DNA of 64,000 bases, taken from contig NZ_JAPNXS010000002.1 in assembly GCF_030397575.1 (NCBI RefSeq), forward strand, positions 336,055 through 400,054. Reading direction: 5' to 3'. Origin of the DNA: Psychromonas sp. 14N.309.X.WAT.B.A12. GTDB lineage: Bacteria; Pseudomonadota; Gammaproteobacteria; Enterobacterales; Psychromonadaceae. Of the stretch, positions 15,127 through 24,907 are shown piece by piece. Both the position numbers and the translations under genes were made by a program. A model generated the notes under the pieces. It did not search any database and was not told the DNA's origin. It saw nothing but the letters and a program-made list of their open reading frames with translations. Each line of letters opens with the position of its first letter. Position 1 is the first letter of the stretch.

Positions 15127-16086
15127 TTACTGGCCCCACTCGATGATACCATCAACCTTCTTACCATCTTCACTTACCACTAACCATTTAATATGCTTTT
15201 CACGCATTAACTCTTCCGCTTCAGTTAAACGCGCCGAAGCAGAGATCAAGCGTGGCGTGGCATTCATTAAGTGTGATGCTTGACTATCGACAATGCTTTC
15301 ACCAGAAATCAAGAAGCGACGAACGTCACCATCGGTGATCACACCTTGTAAATTGTCACCGTCTAATACTAACGCTAAACCCGTACGGGTTTCAGTCATC
15401 ACCATTAATACATCAGTCACTGAGGTTTGTGCACTGACAATCGGTAGATTATCACTGCGCATTTCATCACGCACAAAAGTCAGTAATCGCTTACCTAAGC
15501 TGCCGCCAGGGTGAAAGCGCGCAAAATCCATTGGGCTGAAGTCTTTTTCTAAAGTTAGTGTATTAGCCAGTGCATCACCTATCACTAAGGTTAATGTCGT
15601 AGACGTACTAGGTGCTAAGTTATTTGGGCATGTTTCTTTTTCAACACTAGCATCTAATACCACGTCTGAATGTTTTGCTAATGTTGAATTTTTGCCACCA
15701 GTAATAGAGATGATTTTATTACCAAAGTGTTGTAATGATGGGATAATTTTTAATAATTCATCTGTTTCGCCACTGTAAGAGATAAGTAATAATACGTCAT
15801 CTTTAGTCACCATGCCTAGGTCACCATGAAATGCTTCACCTGGATGCATAAAGAATGAAGGTGTCCCAACAGATGCTAATGTGGCCGCAATTTTAGTGCC
15901 GATATGTCCAGACTTACCCATGCCACATACAATCACACGACCTTGGCAGTTTTTCATCAATGCTAAAGCTTGTAAGTAAGCTTCACCGACTTGATTACTA
16001 TGATCCGTAATCGCAGCACTTTGTACTTCAAAAACGGTTTTAACTTCTTTTAATAGTTGAGATTCTGGCAATGAAAAGCGAGACAT
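15127..16086 (-). CDS. kdsD: D-arabinose 5-phosphate isomerase (KdsD/KpsF family)
   Basis: 319 aa from ATG 16086, chosen because AAGGAAGC stands 5-12 nt upstream; a longer frame starts 12 codons earlier without a ribosome site. N-terminal SIS isomerase domain (~40-175: GMGKSGHIGTKIAATLASVGTPSFF, HPGEAFHGDLGM, SYSGETDE) followed by two CBS domains (~205-319). It converts ribulose 5-phosphate to arabinose 5-phosphate for Kdo synthesis in LPS. The usual kdsC-lpt neighbours are absent, so this could be a second paralogue. Confidence 0.88.
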   Translation of the reverse strand: MSRFSLPESQLLKEVKTVFEVQSAAITDHSNQVGEAYLQALALMKNCQGRVIVCGMGKSGHIGTKIAATLASVGTPSFFMHPGEAFHGDLGMVTKDDVLLLISYSGETDELLKIIPSLQHFGNKIISITGGKNSTLAKHSDVVLDASVEKETCPNNLAPSTSTTLTLVIGDALANTLTLEKDFSPMDFARFHPGGSLGKRLLTFVRDEMRSDNLPIVSAQTSVTDVLMVMTETRTGLALVLDGDNLQGVITDGDVRRFLISGESIVDSQASHLMNATPRLISASARLTEAEELMREKHIKWLVVSEDGKKVDGIIEWGQ

Positions 16087-16161
16087 GAAGCTTCCTTTAT
16101 ATGAGAGGAAAGGTAATACCAATCACATTAATTCAGTGATCAGTCTAATAAACGAGGAAAT

Positions 16162-16238
16162 TGGTCGGTATGAGAAGATTTGAACTTCTGACCCCTGACA
16201 CCCCATGACAGTGCGCTACCAAGCTGCGCTACATACCG
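16162..16238 (-). tRNA. proL: tRNA-Pro(GGG)
   Basis: 77 nt including encoded CCA. Acceptor CGGTATG pairs with CATACCG; D-arm GCGC-AGCTTGGTA-GCGC; anticodon arm CTGTC-ATGGGGT-GTCAG with anticodon GGG and the same T-T mismatch as E. coli proL; T-arm AGAAG-TTCAAAT-CTTCT. Reads CCC/CCU codons. Lies between kdsD and fabV. Confidence 0.95.
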
Positions 16239-16330
16239 ATGCTGCGTAATTCTAATTATTTAGTGAAAAGTTGCAACAAAAAAGTCATCTGTTTGTTATG
16301 TCACTAACAGCACGAAGTTGATTATTAGCT

Positions 16331-16360
16331 AAAAAAATACCCGCACAAAGCGGGTATTTT
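16331..16360 (-). terminator. Intrinsic terminator after fabV
   Basis: ATACCCGC-ACAAA-GCGGGTAT with an 8-bp GC-rich stem; on the minus strand followed by TTTTTTT. Sits 28 bp after the fabV stop. Confidence 0.88.
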
Positions 16361-16387
16361 CAATGGATTAAATCGCTTAATTAGTGA

Positions 16388-17584
16388 TTATAGGCAATCA
16401 AACTCTACTAATGTATCCACATCAGCTTCGTAATCAACACCATCAACACCAAAACCAAATAGTTGTAAAAACTCATCTTTGTAATCTTGGTAATCAGTTA
16501 ATTCAAACAGATTTTCTGTGGTGATTTGTGGCCATAATTCTGCACAAGCTTGTTGTACTTCATCACGTAACTCCCAATCATCAAGACGAAGGCGACGTGC
16601 TTCATCAGTGGTTGGTGCAGTACCATCAGCTTTGAACAGTTGTGTTGTGAATAGACGGTGAATCTGTTCCATACAACCTTCATGTAAACCTTTCTCTTTC
16701 ATGATTCTAAATACCATTGATAGGTATAAAGGCATAACAGGAATCGCAGCACTTGCTTGGGTAACAACGCTCTTCTGTACTGATACGTAAGCTTCACCAC
16801 CTAAAGAATCAAGTTGTGCTTGGATAGCAGTAGAAGCACGATCTAAATCGATTTTTGCTTTACCTAATGCGCCATCCCAGTAGATTGGCCAAGTAATTTC
16901 AGTTCCGATGTAAGAGTAAGCCACAGTTTTTACACCTTCAGCTAGTACACCAGCATCTGCTAATGCATTCATCCAAAGTTCCCAATCTTGTCCACCCATT
17001 ACGGTAACAGTATTAGCAATTTCTTCTTCTGTTGCAGGCTCTACAGATGCTTCGATGATCGTATCTTTATTAGTATCGATAGCCGTTGATGTGTAAGTCT
17101 CACCGATAGGTTTTAGGCTTGAACGTACTACTTCACCTGTATCAGGTAATTTACGAACTGGCGCTGCAACTGAGTAGATAACCGCATCAATTTGACCTAA
17201 GTCAGCTTTGATTGTATCGATAACTAGTTGTTTAGTTTCGTTAGAGAATGCATCACCGTTAACGCTTTTAGCGTATAGGCCATCTGCCTTTGCTTGCTTA
17301 TCAAAAGCAGCACTGTTGTACCAACCAGCAGAACCAGGTTTACGATCAGTTGCAGGTTTTTCAAAGAAAACACCAATCGTTGATGCGTCACTGCCGTATG
17401 CCGCAGCGATACGTGATGACATGCCGTAACCAGCAGAAGAACCAATCACTAATACACGTTTAGGGCCTTTTTCAATTTTGCCTTGCTCTTTAGTGTATTC
17501 AATTTGTGCTTGAATGTTTTTTTCACAACCCGTTGGGTGTGTAGTCGTACAAATAAAGCCACGAATCTTTGGTTTAATGATCAT
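16388..17584 (-). CDS. fabV: Enoyl-ACP reductase FabV (NADH)
   Basis: 398 aa, full length for FabV. It reduces trans-2-enoyl-ACP/CoA with NADH in the last step of fatty acid elongation. Features: [20 protein letters not shown] start, nucleotide-binding [11 protein letters not shown] (45-54), and the Y-x8-K active site formed by Tyr235 and Lys244 in [11 protein letters not shown], the same spacing as in Vibrio and Yersinia FabV. FabV is naturally resistant to triclosan, so the gene can confer that trait. Single gene with its own terminator. Confidence 0.96.
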   Translation of the reverse strand: MIIKPKIRGFICTTTHPTGCEKNIQAQIEYTKEQGKIEKGPKRVLVIGSSAGYGMSSRIAAAYGSDASTIGVFFEKPATDRKPGSAGWYNSAAFDKQAKADGLYAKSVNGDAFSNETKQLVIDTIKADLGQIDAVIYSVAAPVRKLPDTGEVVRSSLKPIGETYTSTAIDTNKDTIIEASVEPATEEEIANTVTVMGGQDWELWMNALADAGVLAEGVKTVAYSYIGTEITWPIYWDGALGKAKIDLDRASTAIQAQLDSLGGEAYVSVQKSVVTQASAAIPVMPLYLSMVFRIMKEKGLHEGCMEQIHRLFTTQLFKADGTAPTTDEARRLRLDDWELRDEVQQACAELWPQITTENLFELTDYQDYKDEFLQLFGFGVDGVDYEADVDTLVEFDCL

Positions 17585-17740
17585 ATTATTTCGCTCTTAT
17601 GGTATTAGAAACCTTCAATCATAGACTCGTTTTATCAATAAACGAGGTATTTAATCAAAGGCGTAAGTAAAATTATCGCTAATATACCTGTTCTCTTAGC
17701 AAATGCCAAAAAACAAGGAAACAAGTTAATGATTTAGCCT

Positions 17741-18958
17741 TTAAACAAGTGTTTTAGGTAAGCAAACGGCTGGTTTATGGCCATTGACCCCCATTGCTTG
17801 CTTAATAAATTGTTTTTTTAATGGCGAAATAGTATCGGCTATTAACAAGGCAGCATCTCTTAGTACTTTTTTGACTGGGTTATCACCGTCGAACAATTGT
17901 TTTAATAACTCCATTGAAGCAATCATTTCAGTGGCTTCCGTCTTACGCCAACGTTCAAAGTGACGCAAGTTTTGGTACAAGCCAATATCATTGCCTTGCT
18001 CAACCTGCTTGAGGATCTCCTCAGCTAAACAAGCTGCATCGAGTAAACCTAAGTTAACGCCCTGCCCGGCTAAAGGATGGATTGTATGTGCTGCATCTCC
18101 AATCAAAGCCACCCGGTGTTTAGCAAAATCACGTGCATAACGCATGGTTAAAGGAATACTATGGCGCTTGCCTTGCACTTCACACAAACCTAAACGGTTA
18201 TCAAAAGTACGTGCTAAGACTTGATTGAAAGCTTGATCATCTAAGGCCATCAATAAACTAGCTTGCTCAGGAGGTAATGACCACACTATCGAACTAGTTT
18301 GTTGGTCATATAAAGGCAAAAAAGCTAATGGGCCTTGTGCGGTAAAAATCTGTCGTGCACAGGCTTGATGAGGTTCTGCAGTTTTAATCGTTGCGACAAT
18401 CGCATTGTGTTGGTAATCCCATTGCGTTAATGGGATATTTAATTGCTGACGTACCCAGGAATTAGCACCATCAGCAGCCACCACTAATTTAGAGGTGAGT
18501 TGTTTACCACTTTCTAAGGTTAACCAAGCTTCGCCGTCACCAATCGCCATATTCTGCAAAACATCAGGACAAAAAAAGCTAACATTGGCTTGTTTTTGTA
18601 CGCTCGCTAACAAAGCTTGTTGCAGGTTGGTATTCTCCACAATATATCCCAAGTCTGACTGATTGACCTGTTTTGCATCAAAAGCAATTTTACCAAAGCT
18701 ATCTTTTTCCCAGACTTGCATCTGATGATAAGGCGTAACGCGTTGAGCATTTAATTGTGACCAGACATCTAAATTATCAAACAAGGTTTTACTCGCATAA
18801 CTCAAAGCACTGACACGATTTTCTGGCTCTGCAGCCAATGCAACCGGCTGCTTAGATTCAATAATCGCAATCGATAATGTGCTATTTGCTAAACAGCGGG
18901 CTAGCGTTAAGCCAACCATTCCGCCACCGACAATAGTGACATCATAGGATTGCATCAT
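17741..18958 (-). CDS. ubiI: FAD-dependent ubiquinone hydroxylase UbiI (VisC)
   Basis: 405 aa. FAD motif VTIVGGGMVGLTLARCL (residues 7-23) and the ubiquinone hydroxylase C-terminal signature VALIGDAAHTIHPLAGQGVNLGLLDA. Aromatic-ring C5 hydroxylation in aerobic ubiquinone synthesis. The start overlaps the ubiH stop by 4 bp (ATGA). It is the last gene of ygfB-pepP-ubiH-ubiI, the order found in E. coli, which supports UbiI rather than UbiF. Confidence 0.9.
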   Translation of the reverse strand: MMQSYDVTIVGGGMVGLTLARCLANSTLSIAIIESKQPVALAAEPENRVSALSYASKTLFDNLDVWSQLNAQRVTPYHQMQVWEKDSFGKIAFDAKQVNQSDLGYIVENTNLQQALLASVQKQANVSFFCPDVLQNMAIGDGEAWLTLESGKQLTSKLVVAADGANSWVRQQLNIPLTQWDYQHNAIVATIKTAEPHQACARQIFTAQGPLAFLPLYDQQTSSIVWSLPPEQASLLMALDDQAFNQVLARTFDNRLGLCEVQGKRHSIPLTMRYARDFAKHRVALIGDAAHTIHPLAGQGVNLGLLDAACLAEEILKQVEQGNDIGLYQNLRHFERWRKTEATEMIASMELLKQLFDGDNPVKKVLRDAALLIADTISPLKKQFIKQAMGVNGHKPAVCLPKTLV

Positions 18959-20217
18959 GATAATTTCTCTCTATTAAACAAATCAAACTGTCCTTTAGAC
19001 TGTTCAATAATAGGCGCGGATAAAAATGGGAAAAGGTTCATTGCTTTTAAACCAATGTTGCGAGGAATACTTAACAATGGATAATGGTTACTAAAAATAC
19101 GCACCAAACTATCAGTCATCCAAATTGTACTGTGGTGATCTTTTTCACGACATTGCCAATAATCATTTAGCATGGAAAACGACCCGATATCATCAGAGTC
19201 TGCAATAACAGTGGCAAGTACAAACAGATCTCTTAATCCTAAATTAAATCCCTGCCCAGCCACTGGATGCAAACTATGTGCAGCATTACCAATGCACACA
19301 GTCCTGTGAGCAATAGGCTTAGTGGTTTTTAAGAGATTTAAAGGATAAATATCACGTTGACCTGTTTGTTCAAATAAGCCTGCACGATAACCAAATTTTT
19401 TCTGTAATTGTGCTAAAAATTCACTGTCAGATAAATGAGCTATCTGCTCCGCTTGTTGTTTTTCAACGCAATACACTAAAGAAAAACGGTTATCGGTTAA
19501 TGGTAATAAAGCGATTGGTCCACTTTTGGTAAAACGCTCATAGGCAATATTTTGATGGGGTTTATGGCAACGCACATTACAGATAATAGCACTACGCTGA
19601 TAGTCAGATAAGCTACTGCTAATACCCGCTAAAGTGCGTACTTGGCTATGACTTCCATCAGCACCTACACATAATTTAGCGGTCACTGTTTCACCATTAT
19701 TCAATACGCATTGAATAACATCTTGTTGTTGTGACAAATTGTCTAATTTAACTTGGTAGCGTGTGGTTAATGAAGCAAAGGAGGCGAGTTCACGAGAAAG
19801 TACTCTACCTACATGTCGTAACTCAACCACATAACCGAAAGCATCTCCCTGTAAATTAGGGGATAACTCCGCACCGCCAAAGTAACCTTTATCCGACACT
19901 TGAATATTCTCAATCGCTTGTGCATGAGCTTTAATATCAGTCCATAACGACAAACTATCTAAGATGTCCACTGAACCAGCATTTAATGCAATACAACGTG
20001 CATCAAAGCTAGGGTTATGGCCTGCTTCATTGTTTGGCGAGGATGGTAAACGCTGTGCATTTTCATCCAGTAACAATACTTTCAACAACGGGTTTTGCGT
20101 TAACAGGGTTAACGCTAATAATGCACCTGACATACCAGCGCCAACAATCACTACATCGTAAAGAATAGCCTCTTGTTGTTGCTCTACTAGGTCGCTTTGT
20201 TGGGATAATTTAGCCAT
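18955..20217 (-). CDS. ubiH: 2-octaprenyl-6-methoxyphenol hydroxylase UbiH
   Basis: 420 aa flavoprotein: VVIVGAGMSGALLALTLL FAD fold near residues 22-40 and VCIGNAAHSLHPVAGQGFNLGLRD near 300. Performs C1 hydroxylation in ubiquinone biosynthesis, inner face of the membrane. About 20 extra N-terminal residues (SQQSDLVEQQQE) precede the FAD motif. Overlaps pepP by 8 bp and ubiI by 4 bp, so the operon is tightly coupled. Confidence 0.92.
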   Translation of the reverse strand: MAKLSQQSDLVEQQQEAILYDVVIVGAGMSGALLALTLLTQNPLLKVLLLDENAQRLPSSPNNEAGHNPSFDARCIALNAGSVDILDSLSLWTDIKAHAQAIENIQVSDKGYFGGAELSPNLQGDAFGYVVELRHVGRVLSRELASFASLTTRYQVKLDNLSQQQDVIQCVLNNGETVTAKLCVGADGSHSQVRTLAGISSSLSDYQRSAIICNVRCHKPHQNIAYERFTKSGPIALLPLTDNRFSLVYCVEKQQAEQIAHLSDSEFLAQLQKKFGYRAGLFEQTGQRDIYPLNLLKTTKPIAHRTVCIGNAAHSLHPVAGQGFNLGLRDLFVLATVIADSDDIGSFSMLNDYWQCREKDHHSTIWMTDSLVRIFSNHYPLLSIPRNIGLKAMNLFPFLSAPIIEQSKGQFDLFNREKLS

Positions 20218-21508
20218 TCATTAACGCTTCAATTGCTTCAATTTCTTTAGGTACAGCAGCAGTTAAAATCTCACACCCAGTCTCTGTCACAATCACATCA
20301 TCTTCGATACGGACACCAATTCCTTTCCAACGCGCTTCTACGTCTGCATCTTGGCTGATATATAAACCGGGTTCGATAGTAATAGCCATGCCGGCTTGCA
20401 ATGCACGAGGAGATTGAATCGTTCCCGTATCACCAACATCATGCACATCTAACCCAAGTGGATGTCCTAAACCATGCATATAAAAGGCTTTGTAAGCTTG
20501 CTCTTCAATTAAGTCTGTTAACTCGCCTTTTAATAGGCCTAATGTTAATAGACCTTCAGTCATTTTAGTCACAACTTGTTGGTTGATCTCTAACACACTG
20601 ATCCCAGGTTTCACTAGTTCAAGCGCTAATAATTGGCAATCTAACACTAACTGATAAATAATGGCTTGCTCTTCAGTGAAGCGGCCATTAACAGGGAAAG
20701 TACGTGTAATATCACCAGCATAACCTTGATATTCAGCACCGGCATCAATCAAGACTAGATCACCATCTTGTAATACTTGATCATTTTCCGTGTAATGTAG
20801 AATACAAGCATTATTACCACCAGCGACAATGCTGTTATAAGCCACATCTCGGGTGCCTTGACGTGCAAACTCGTATTCCACTTCTAATTGCAGTTGAAAC
20901 TCAAACATACCAGGTTTGCACTGTTGCATTGCACGTACATGACCTAATGCTGATATTTCACCGGCCTTACGCATTATCGCTTGCTCGGCTTCACTTTTAA
21001 ATAGGCGCATTTCATGCAGAGTAGGTCGCCAATCTAAAAATTGATGAGTACTAATTAAACCGCTGCGGGAGCGGCTACGCAACCCGTTGAGTACATTTTG
21101 TAAGGACAGATCTAAGGCAAGCCCGCTCAAGGTGGGGTAATATAAAGTATCAATACCCTCTAGCAATTCACTTAACTTGGTTTCAAAATCATCAATAACA
21201 AAAGCGTGATCGACGTCCAGCGTTTTAATCGCTTCCGTTTGTCCTAATCGATAACCATGCCAAATTTCAGCGTTTTTATCTTTTTTACGATTAAACAAAA
21301 CCGTGGTTAATTGGTTATTTTGTTTAATTAATAATAAACATGCATCTGGTTCATTGAACCCACATAGGTAATAAAAATCACTGTTTTGACGAAAACGAAA
21401 CTCAGTGTCATTACTACGGGTTAACTCTTGATTAGCAGGGAAAATAGCCATGCTGTTGTCTAGCATACTATGGGCAAATAGTTGACGGCGTTTGGTAAAT
21501 TCAGTCAT
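20210..21508 (-). CDS. pepP: Xaa-Pro aminopeptidase PepP
   Basis: 432-aa M24B metallopeptidase removing the N-terminal residue before proline. The metal ligands are all visible: Asp in LVLIDAGAEY, Asp in YAGDITRTFPV, His in HGLGHPLGLDVHD, Glu in ITIEPGLYI, Glu in VRIEDDV. N-terminal creatinase-like domain from FTKRRQLFAHSML. Second gene of the ygfB operon. Confidence 0.94.
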   Translation of the reverse strand: MTEFTKRRQLFAHSMLDNSMAIFPANQELTRSNDTEFRFRQNSDFYYLCGFNEPDACLLLIKQNNQLTTVLFNRKKDKNAEIWHGYRLGQTEAIKTLDVDHAFVIDDFETKLSELLEGIDTLYYPTLSGLALDLSLQNVLNGLRSRSRSGLISTHQFLDWRPTLHEMRLFKSEAEQAIMRKAGEISALGHVRAMQQCKPGMFEFQLQLEVEYEFARQGTRDVAYNSIVAGGNNACILHYTENDQVLQDGDLVLIDAGAEYQGYAGDITRTFPVNGRFTEEQAIIYQLVLDCQLLALELVKPGISVLEINQQVVTKMTEGLLTLGLLKGELTDLIEEQAYKAFYMHGLGHPLGLDVHDVGDTGTIQSPRALQAGMAITIEPGLYISQDADVEARWKGIGVRIEDDVIVTETGCEILTAAVPKEIEAIEALMNG

Positions 21509-21519
21509 AGGCTCTCTAA

Positions 21520-22101
21520 TTAATGCAGTGTGTTAGAAACGGGTGATGATGTCTGACGAGAAAAAGTATTAAAACATAACATCGCGCTCACTCGAAGGTA
21601 CTCAACAATTTCAGTAAATGCAATTTCAGACTCTTCATCTTCTTGTTCAAAATCAAGAGATAGCTGAGAAATATCTCGAATATCACGGATCACTTCTTGT
21701 ACATCTTCAGAGGCTTGATTTAAAGATTGCTGAACCATACCAAAACCCACTAAAAAACCTTGAGCCCATTGCGCCATTGCTTCTGCGCGCTCATCTAAAG
21801 GTTTATCATCTTTCGGTAAAAGCAGGTGAAAACCTAAGCCATCATCTGTACATTGTTTCACTACGTCCGCATATATTTCTGCGATCAGTTTTTTTAAAGA
21901 AGAAGATAGCGCCATGCCTTCATTCACCACGTCATTAAACAATGGTTGCCAGCTTTTATTATCCAATGCGATCCCTCCACAAACAAAGCCAGACAACACC
22001 CCATGGGTCTCCGCTGCATTAGTGAATAGCTCAGCCTCTTCAAGGGCTTGCGAAATTTTATCAAAACTTGGTAATACAGCAGAATTCATAGCGACACTCA
22101 T
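21520..22101 (-). CDS. ygfB: UPF0149 family protein YgfB
   Basis: 193 aa, UPF0149: AEETHGVLSG-type motif (AAETHGVLSGFVCGG, residues 28-42), WAQGFLVGFGM, DISQLSLDFEQEDEESEIAFTEIVEYLRVSAMLCF. Precise role unclear (in Pseudomonas a YgfB homologue modulates antibiotic-resistance gene expression). First gene of the pepP-ubiH-ubiI operon, divergent from zapA. Confidence 0.9.
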   Translation of the reverse strand: MSVAMNSAVLPSFDKISQALEEAELFTNAAETHGVLSGFVCGGIALDNKSWQPLFNDVVNEGMALSSSLKKLIAEIYADVVKQCTDDGLGFHLLLPKDDKPLDERAEAMAQWAQGFLVGFGMVQQSLNQASEDVQEVIRDIRDISQLSLDFEQEDEESEIAFTEIVEYLRVSAMLCFNTFSRQTSSPVSNTLH

Positions 22102-22261
22102 AATAAACGAAATATAGTTAACTTATTCTATCATCCACGAGATCTCGTCGCCAGTAAGTACTTGAAACTTGATAGCTAGGTCGATATAGTTCGCGCATAA
22201 TACAACATTTTTTTTAGGGAAACAGAATACTCCCTTATTTACTCAATCTAACGGGGGCATT

Positions 22262-22564
22262 ATGGCACATCTTGATATCACTATTTTAGGCCAACAGTAT
22301 AAAATCGGCTGCCCTGACGGTGAGCAAGACAACCTGTTAGGGACGGTTGCTCAAGTTGATGAGCATCTTAAAGAGATGAAAAGCAATACGAGACATCTGC
22401 GTAATGAACAATTGGTTGTGATGGCAGCATTAAATTATCGCCATCAACTCAATACTATCAAAGCAGAAATGCAAGCTCAGACAGACCAATTGAATAATCG
22501 CATTCAACAATTACAAGATGCGATTAATGGCGCATTGGATACCCGCTCAACAACAGAAAAATAA
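22262..22564 (+). CDS. zapA: Cell division protein ZapA
   Basis: 100 aa: N-terminal beta segment LDITILGQQYKIGCPDGEQDNLL followed by a long coiled coil (residues 45-92). Bundles FtsZ filaments at the Z-ring. Start supported by ACGGGGGC about 5 nt upstream. Followed by the 6S RNA gene and fau, the standard gammaproteobacterial order. Confidence 0.94.
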   Translation: MAHLDITILGQQYKIGCPDGEQDNLLGTVAQVDEHLKEMKSNTRHLRNEQLVVMAALNYRHQLNTIKAEMQAQTDQLNNRIQQLQDAINGALDTRSTTEK

Positions 22565-22626
22565 TTCAGCTCAGATTTAATCACCGCCTTATTGATTTAG
22601 ATTTTTTGTCCCCTTTCTAAAAAAAC

Positions 22627-22668
22627 ATACCGACACCACTTAAATAAAAAAATTAGCGGTTTCGGTAT
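22627..22668 (+). terminator. Imperfect hairpin after zapA
   Basis: ATACCGA (22627-22633) pairs with TCGGTAT (22662-22668); inner CACCACT/AGCGGTT extends the stem with two mismatches. Followed by TTTATAAAA only, so termination efficiency is uncertain. Confidence 0.35.
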
Positions 22669-22916
22669 TTATAAAAATTCCCTCTCGATTTCGCTTAATT
22701 TTCTTATACAGCTCAACACAAAATGCCAAAAGAAAGACAAAGAATTGAAACATAAACCATTTTCCTGAATATACTTTTCAAGCAAATTTTGTACACAAAA
22801 TAACACCATTCATTCGCATGGTAATTATTATGTGTAAAAAAACATCAAGCAGTCACAAACTTCCCATTTTTTCTTAAAAACCCTTTAAAAAGCGAATTAA
22901 AGTAGGTACAGTTTAT

Positions 22917-23098
22917 TTAACCCTCGGGTACCCGTTAATCTTGACTAAGTCCCTGAGCCGATAAGTATTACCCTGGTGAATTAGGTTGATTACTATTGTG
23001 TAAACTCGGCTAGTATCGAGAAACCTGCGGTAAGCACTGATACACCACCTTGACCTTCGGGTTCAAGGTCACAGTCAACAGCGGTACCCTTGGGTTAA
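22917..23098 (+). ncRNA. ssrS: 6S RNA
   Basis: 182 nt. Terminal stem TTAACCC-TCGGGTACCCG with CGGTACCC-TTGGGTTAA. Internal landmarks AGTCCCTGAGCCGATA, ACTCGGCTAGTATCGAGAAACC, and the downstream ACCTTGACC-TTCGGGTTCAAGGT stem-loop match 6S RNA. It binds sigma70-RNA polymerase as an open-promoter mimic in stationary phase. Location between zapA and fau is the conserved one. Confidence 0.93.
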
Positions 23099-23275
23099 CT
23101 CACTTTCAGATGATTTCTTCATTGTTCTTATTGCAGTGATTAAGTCATTACAATTCAGTAAAAACACTTCTAAATAAATTCCCAACATCATTGCTTTTAT
23201 TGAGCCTATTTGGTTGTGCGTATTACTATATATTTGATAAAGTATTTGCCCCTAGCACACTAACATCACAACTTA

Positions 23276-23929
23276 TTGGTGACGGTCATTATTACTTCAC
23301 AGCGCAACCAAATTCGACAAACTGTACGCCAAGCACGACAAGCGTTAAGCGAAGAACAACAAGTATTAGCCTCTGCTAATTTATTAACTCGTTTGATTAA
23401 TCACCCTAGAATCATGCAAGCAAAGCATGTTTCCGTAACCTTAGCTTACGATGGTGAAATAGACTTAAGCTTGTTCATTGAATGGTGTTGGCAGCAAGGT
23501 AAACAGGTGTATTTACCCATGGTGCACCCAACACTAAAGGGGCATTTATTCTTTTTGGAGTATCAAGCAAATACCGAAATGATCATCAACCGCTATGGCA
23601 TCAAAGAACCCAAGCTAGCCACTCTCTTTAACAACTCGCCTGAGCAGTTATCTAATCTTGCTGAACACCCTGAAATTTTTCCTGCTGATAAGTTAGATAT
23701 TGTCTTCACTCCCTTAGTCGCTTTTGATACACAGGGCAACCGTATTGGAATGGGTGGAGGCTATTATGATCGCTTACTTACACCTTGGTTCACTAATCGC
23801 TCAGGACCTTATCCAATTGGGCTAGCGCACGACTGTCAATGTGTTACACAACTGCCTATTGAAGCTTGGGATGTACCTTTACCGGAAATAATCACACCAC
23901 AGCAACATTTGTATTTTTCAGACAAATAA
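23276..23929 (+). CDS. fau: 5-formyltetrahydrofolate cyclo-ligase
   Basis: 217 aa from TTG 23276; GTG 23279 is an equally possible start and neither has a clear Shine-Dalgarno. Family features: RNQIRQTVRQARQALS, VYLPMVHP, LDIVFTPLVAFDTQGNRIGMGGGYYDRLL (ATP/substrate loop) and C-terminal DVPLPEIITP. Converts 5-formyl-THF to 5,10-methenyl-THF using ATP. Downstream of 6S RNA, with which it is processed as one transcript in E. coli. Confidence 0.92.
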   Translation: MVTVIITSQRNQIRQTVRQARQALSEEQQVLASANLLTRLINHPRIMQAKHVSVTLAYDGEIDLSLFIEWCWQQGKQVYLPMVHPTLKGHLFFLEYQANTEMIINRYGIKEPKLATLFNNSPEQLSNLAEHPEIFPADKLDIVFTPLVAFDTQGNRIGMGGGYYDRLLTPWFTNRSGPYPIGLAHDCQCVTQLPIEAWDVPLPEIITPQQHLYFSDK

Positions 23930-24044
23930 TAATACCCACATTTATTTTAATATTTTTCACAAATTTAGCTTAAATTAACAGCGTAATTAAGGGTATAATC
24001 GCGCCACTTTCAAGACTCACTCTCACTGAACAGGATTAAAAGTC

Positions 24045-24701
24045 ATGACGCAAGACGACAAGAAAAAAGCAGCAGCTTATGCAGCCCTAGAATATGTAGA
24101 AAAAGACACCATTGTAGGTGTTGGTACAGGTTCAACGGTTAATCATTTTATTGATGCATTAGCAACAATCAAAAATAACATTGTTGGTGCAGTATCCAGT
24201 TCAGAAGCGTCCACTGAAAAATTAAAAGGCTTTGGCATTGAAGTGTTCGACCTAAATGAAGTGTCAGAGTTGAGCATCTATGTTGATGGTGCAGATGAAA
24301 TTAATCCATACAACCACATGATTAAAGGTGGCGGTGCAGCATTAACACGTGAAAAAATCGTATCTGCCGTTGCTGATAAATTTATCTGTATTGTCGATGA
24401 CACTAAAAACGTCGATATCCTTGGCGACTTCCCATTACCAGTTGAAGTGATTCCAATGGCGCGTAGCTACGTTGCTCGTGAATTAGTTAAATTAGGTGGA
24501 GACCCAGTTTACCGTGAAGGTGTTGTGACAGATAACGGCAATGTCATTTTAGATGTATATAATCTTAAAATTGCAGAGCCATTAACCTTAGAAAACAAAA
24601 TCAACTCAATCGTGGGTGTAGTCACTAATGGCTTGTTCGCAAACCGCGCGGCTGACGTTGTACTTGTTGGTACAGATAGCGGTGTTAACACCTTAAAATA
24701 A
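24045..24701 (+). CDS. rpiA: Ribose-5-phosphate isomerase A
   Basis: 218 aa, the usual length. Interconverts ribose 5-phosphate and ribulose 5-phosphate in the pentose phosphate pathway. Motifs: [38 protein letters not shown] and [13 protein letters not shown] (with the catalytic Glu/Lys). AGGATTAAAAGTC upstream gives the start. Followed by serA, as in E. coli. Confidence 0.96.
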   Translation: MTQDDKKKAAAYAALEYVEKDTIVGVGTGSTVNHFIDALATIKNNIVGAVSSSEASTEKLKGFGIEVFDLNEVSELSIYVDGADEINPYNHMIKGGGAALTREKIVSAVADKFICIVDDTKNVDILGDFPLPVEVIPMARSYVARELVKLGGDPVYREGVVTDNGNVILDVYNLKIAEPLTLENKINSIVGVVTNGLFANRAADVVLVGTDSGVNTLK

Positions 24702-24709
24702 ATGCAAGT

Positions 24710-24745
24710 TTGACTCTCAACTCGATTCAATATGATGAGAGTCAA
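24710..24745. other. Inverted repeat downstream of rpiA
   Basis: TTGACTCTCA (24710-24719) and TGAGAGTCAA (24736-24745), 10-bp perfect arms with a 16-nt loop, 9 bp after the rpiA stop. No T-run follows. It could be a processing/pausing hairpin or a regulator site ahead of serA. Confidence 0.5.
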
Positions 24746-24907
24746 TCCAGCGTAATACAACAATCGTCAGTAATAAGTTGTTTCATTTTATCATATAAGA
24801 AATAGCACTCCCAGATTCACAATGACGACTATTTTTGCTATTTTACGCGCACTAAAATTATTCGCAAAATTGTCCATTCACCTTTAAATAAGGCCCAAGG
24901 AAATACA

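Noticed and set aside
17208..17445. Open frames antisense to and within fabV
   Set aside because: They are shadows of the highly biased fabV coding sequence without ribosome sites.
23191..23379. 62-codon frame beginning MLLLSLFGCAYYY upstream of fau
   Set aside because: It overlaps the start of fau in another frame and shows no relation to known proteins; the hydrophobic start is probably chance.
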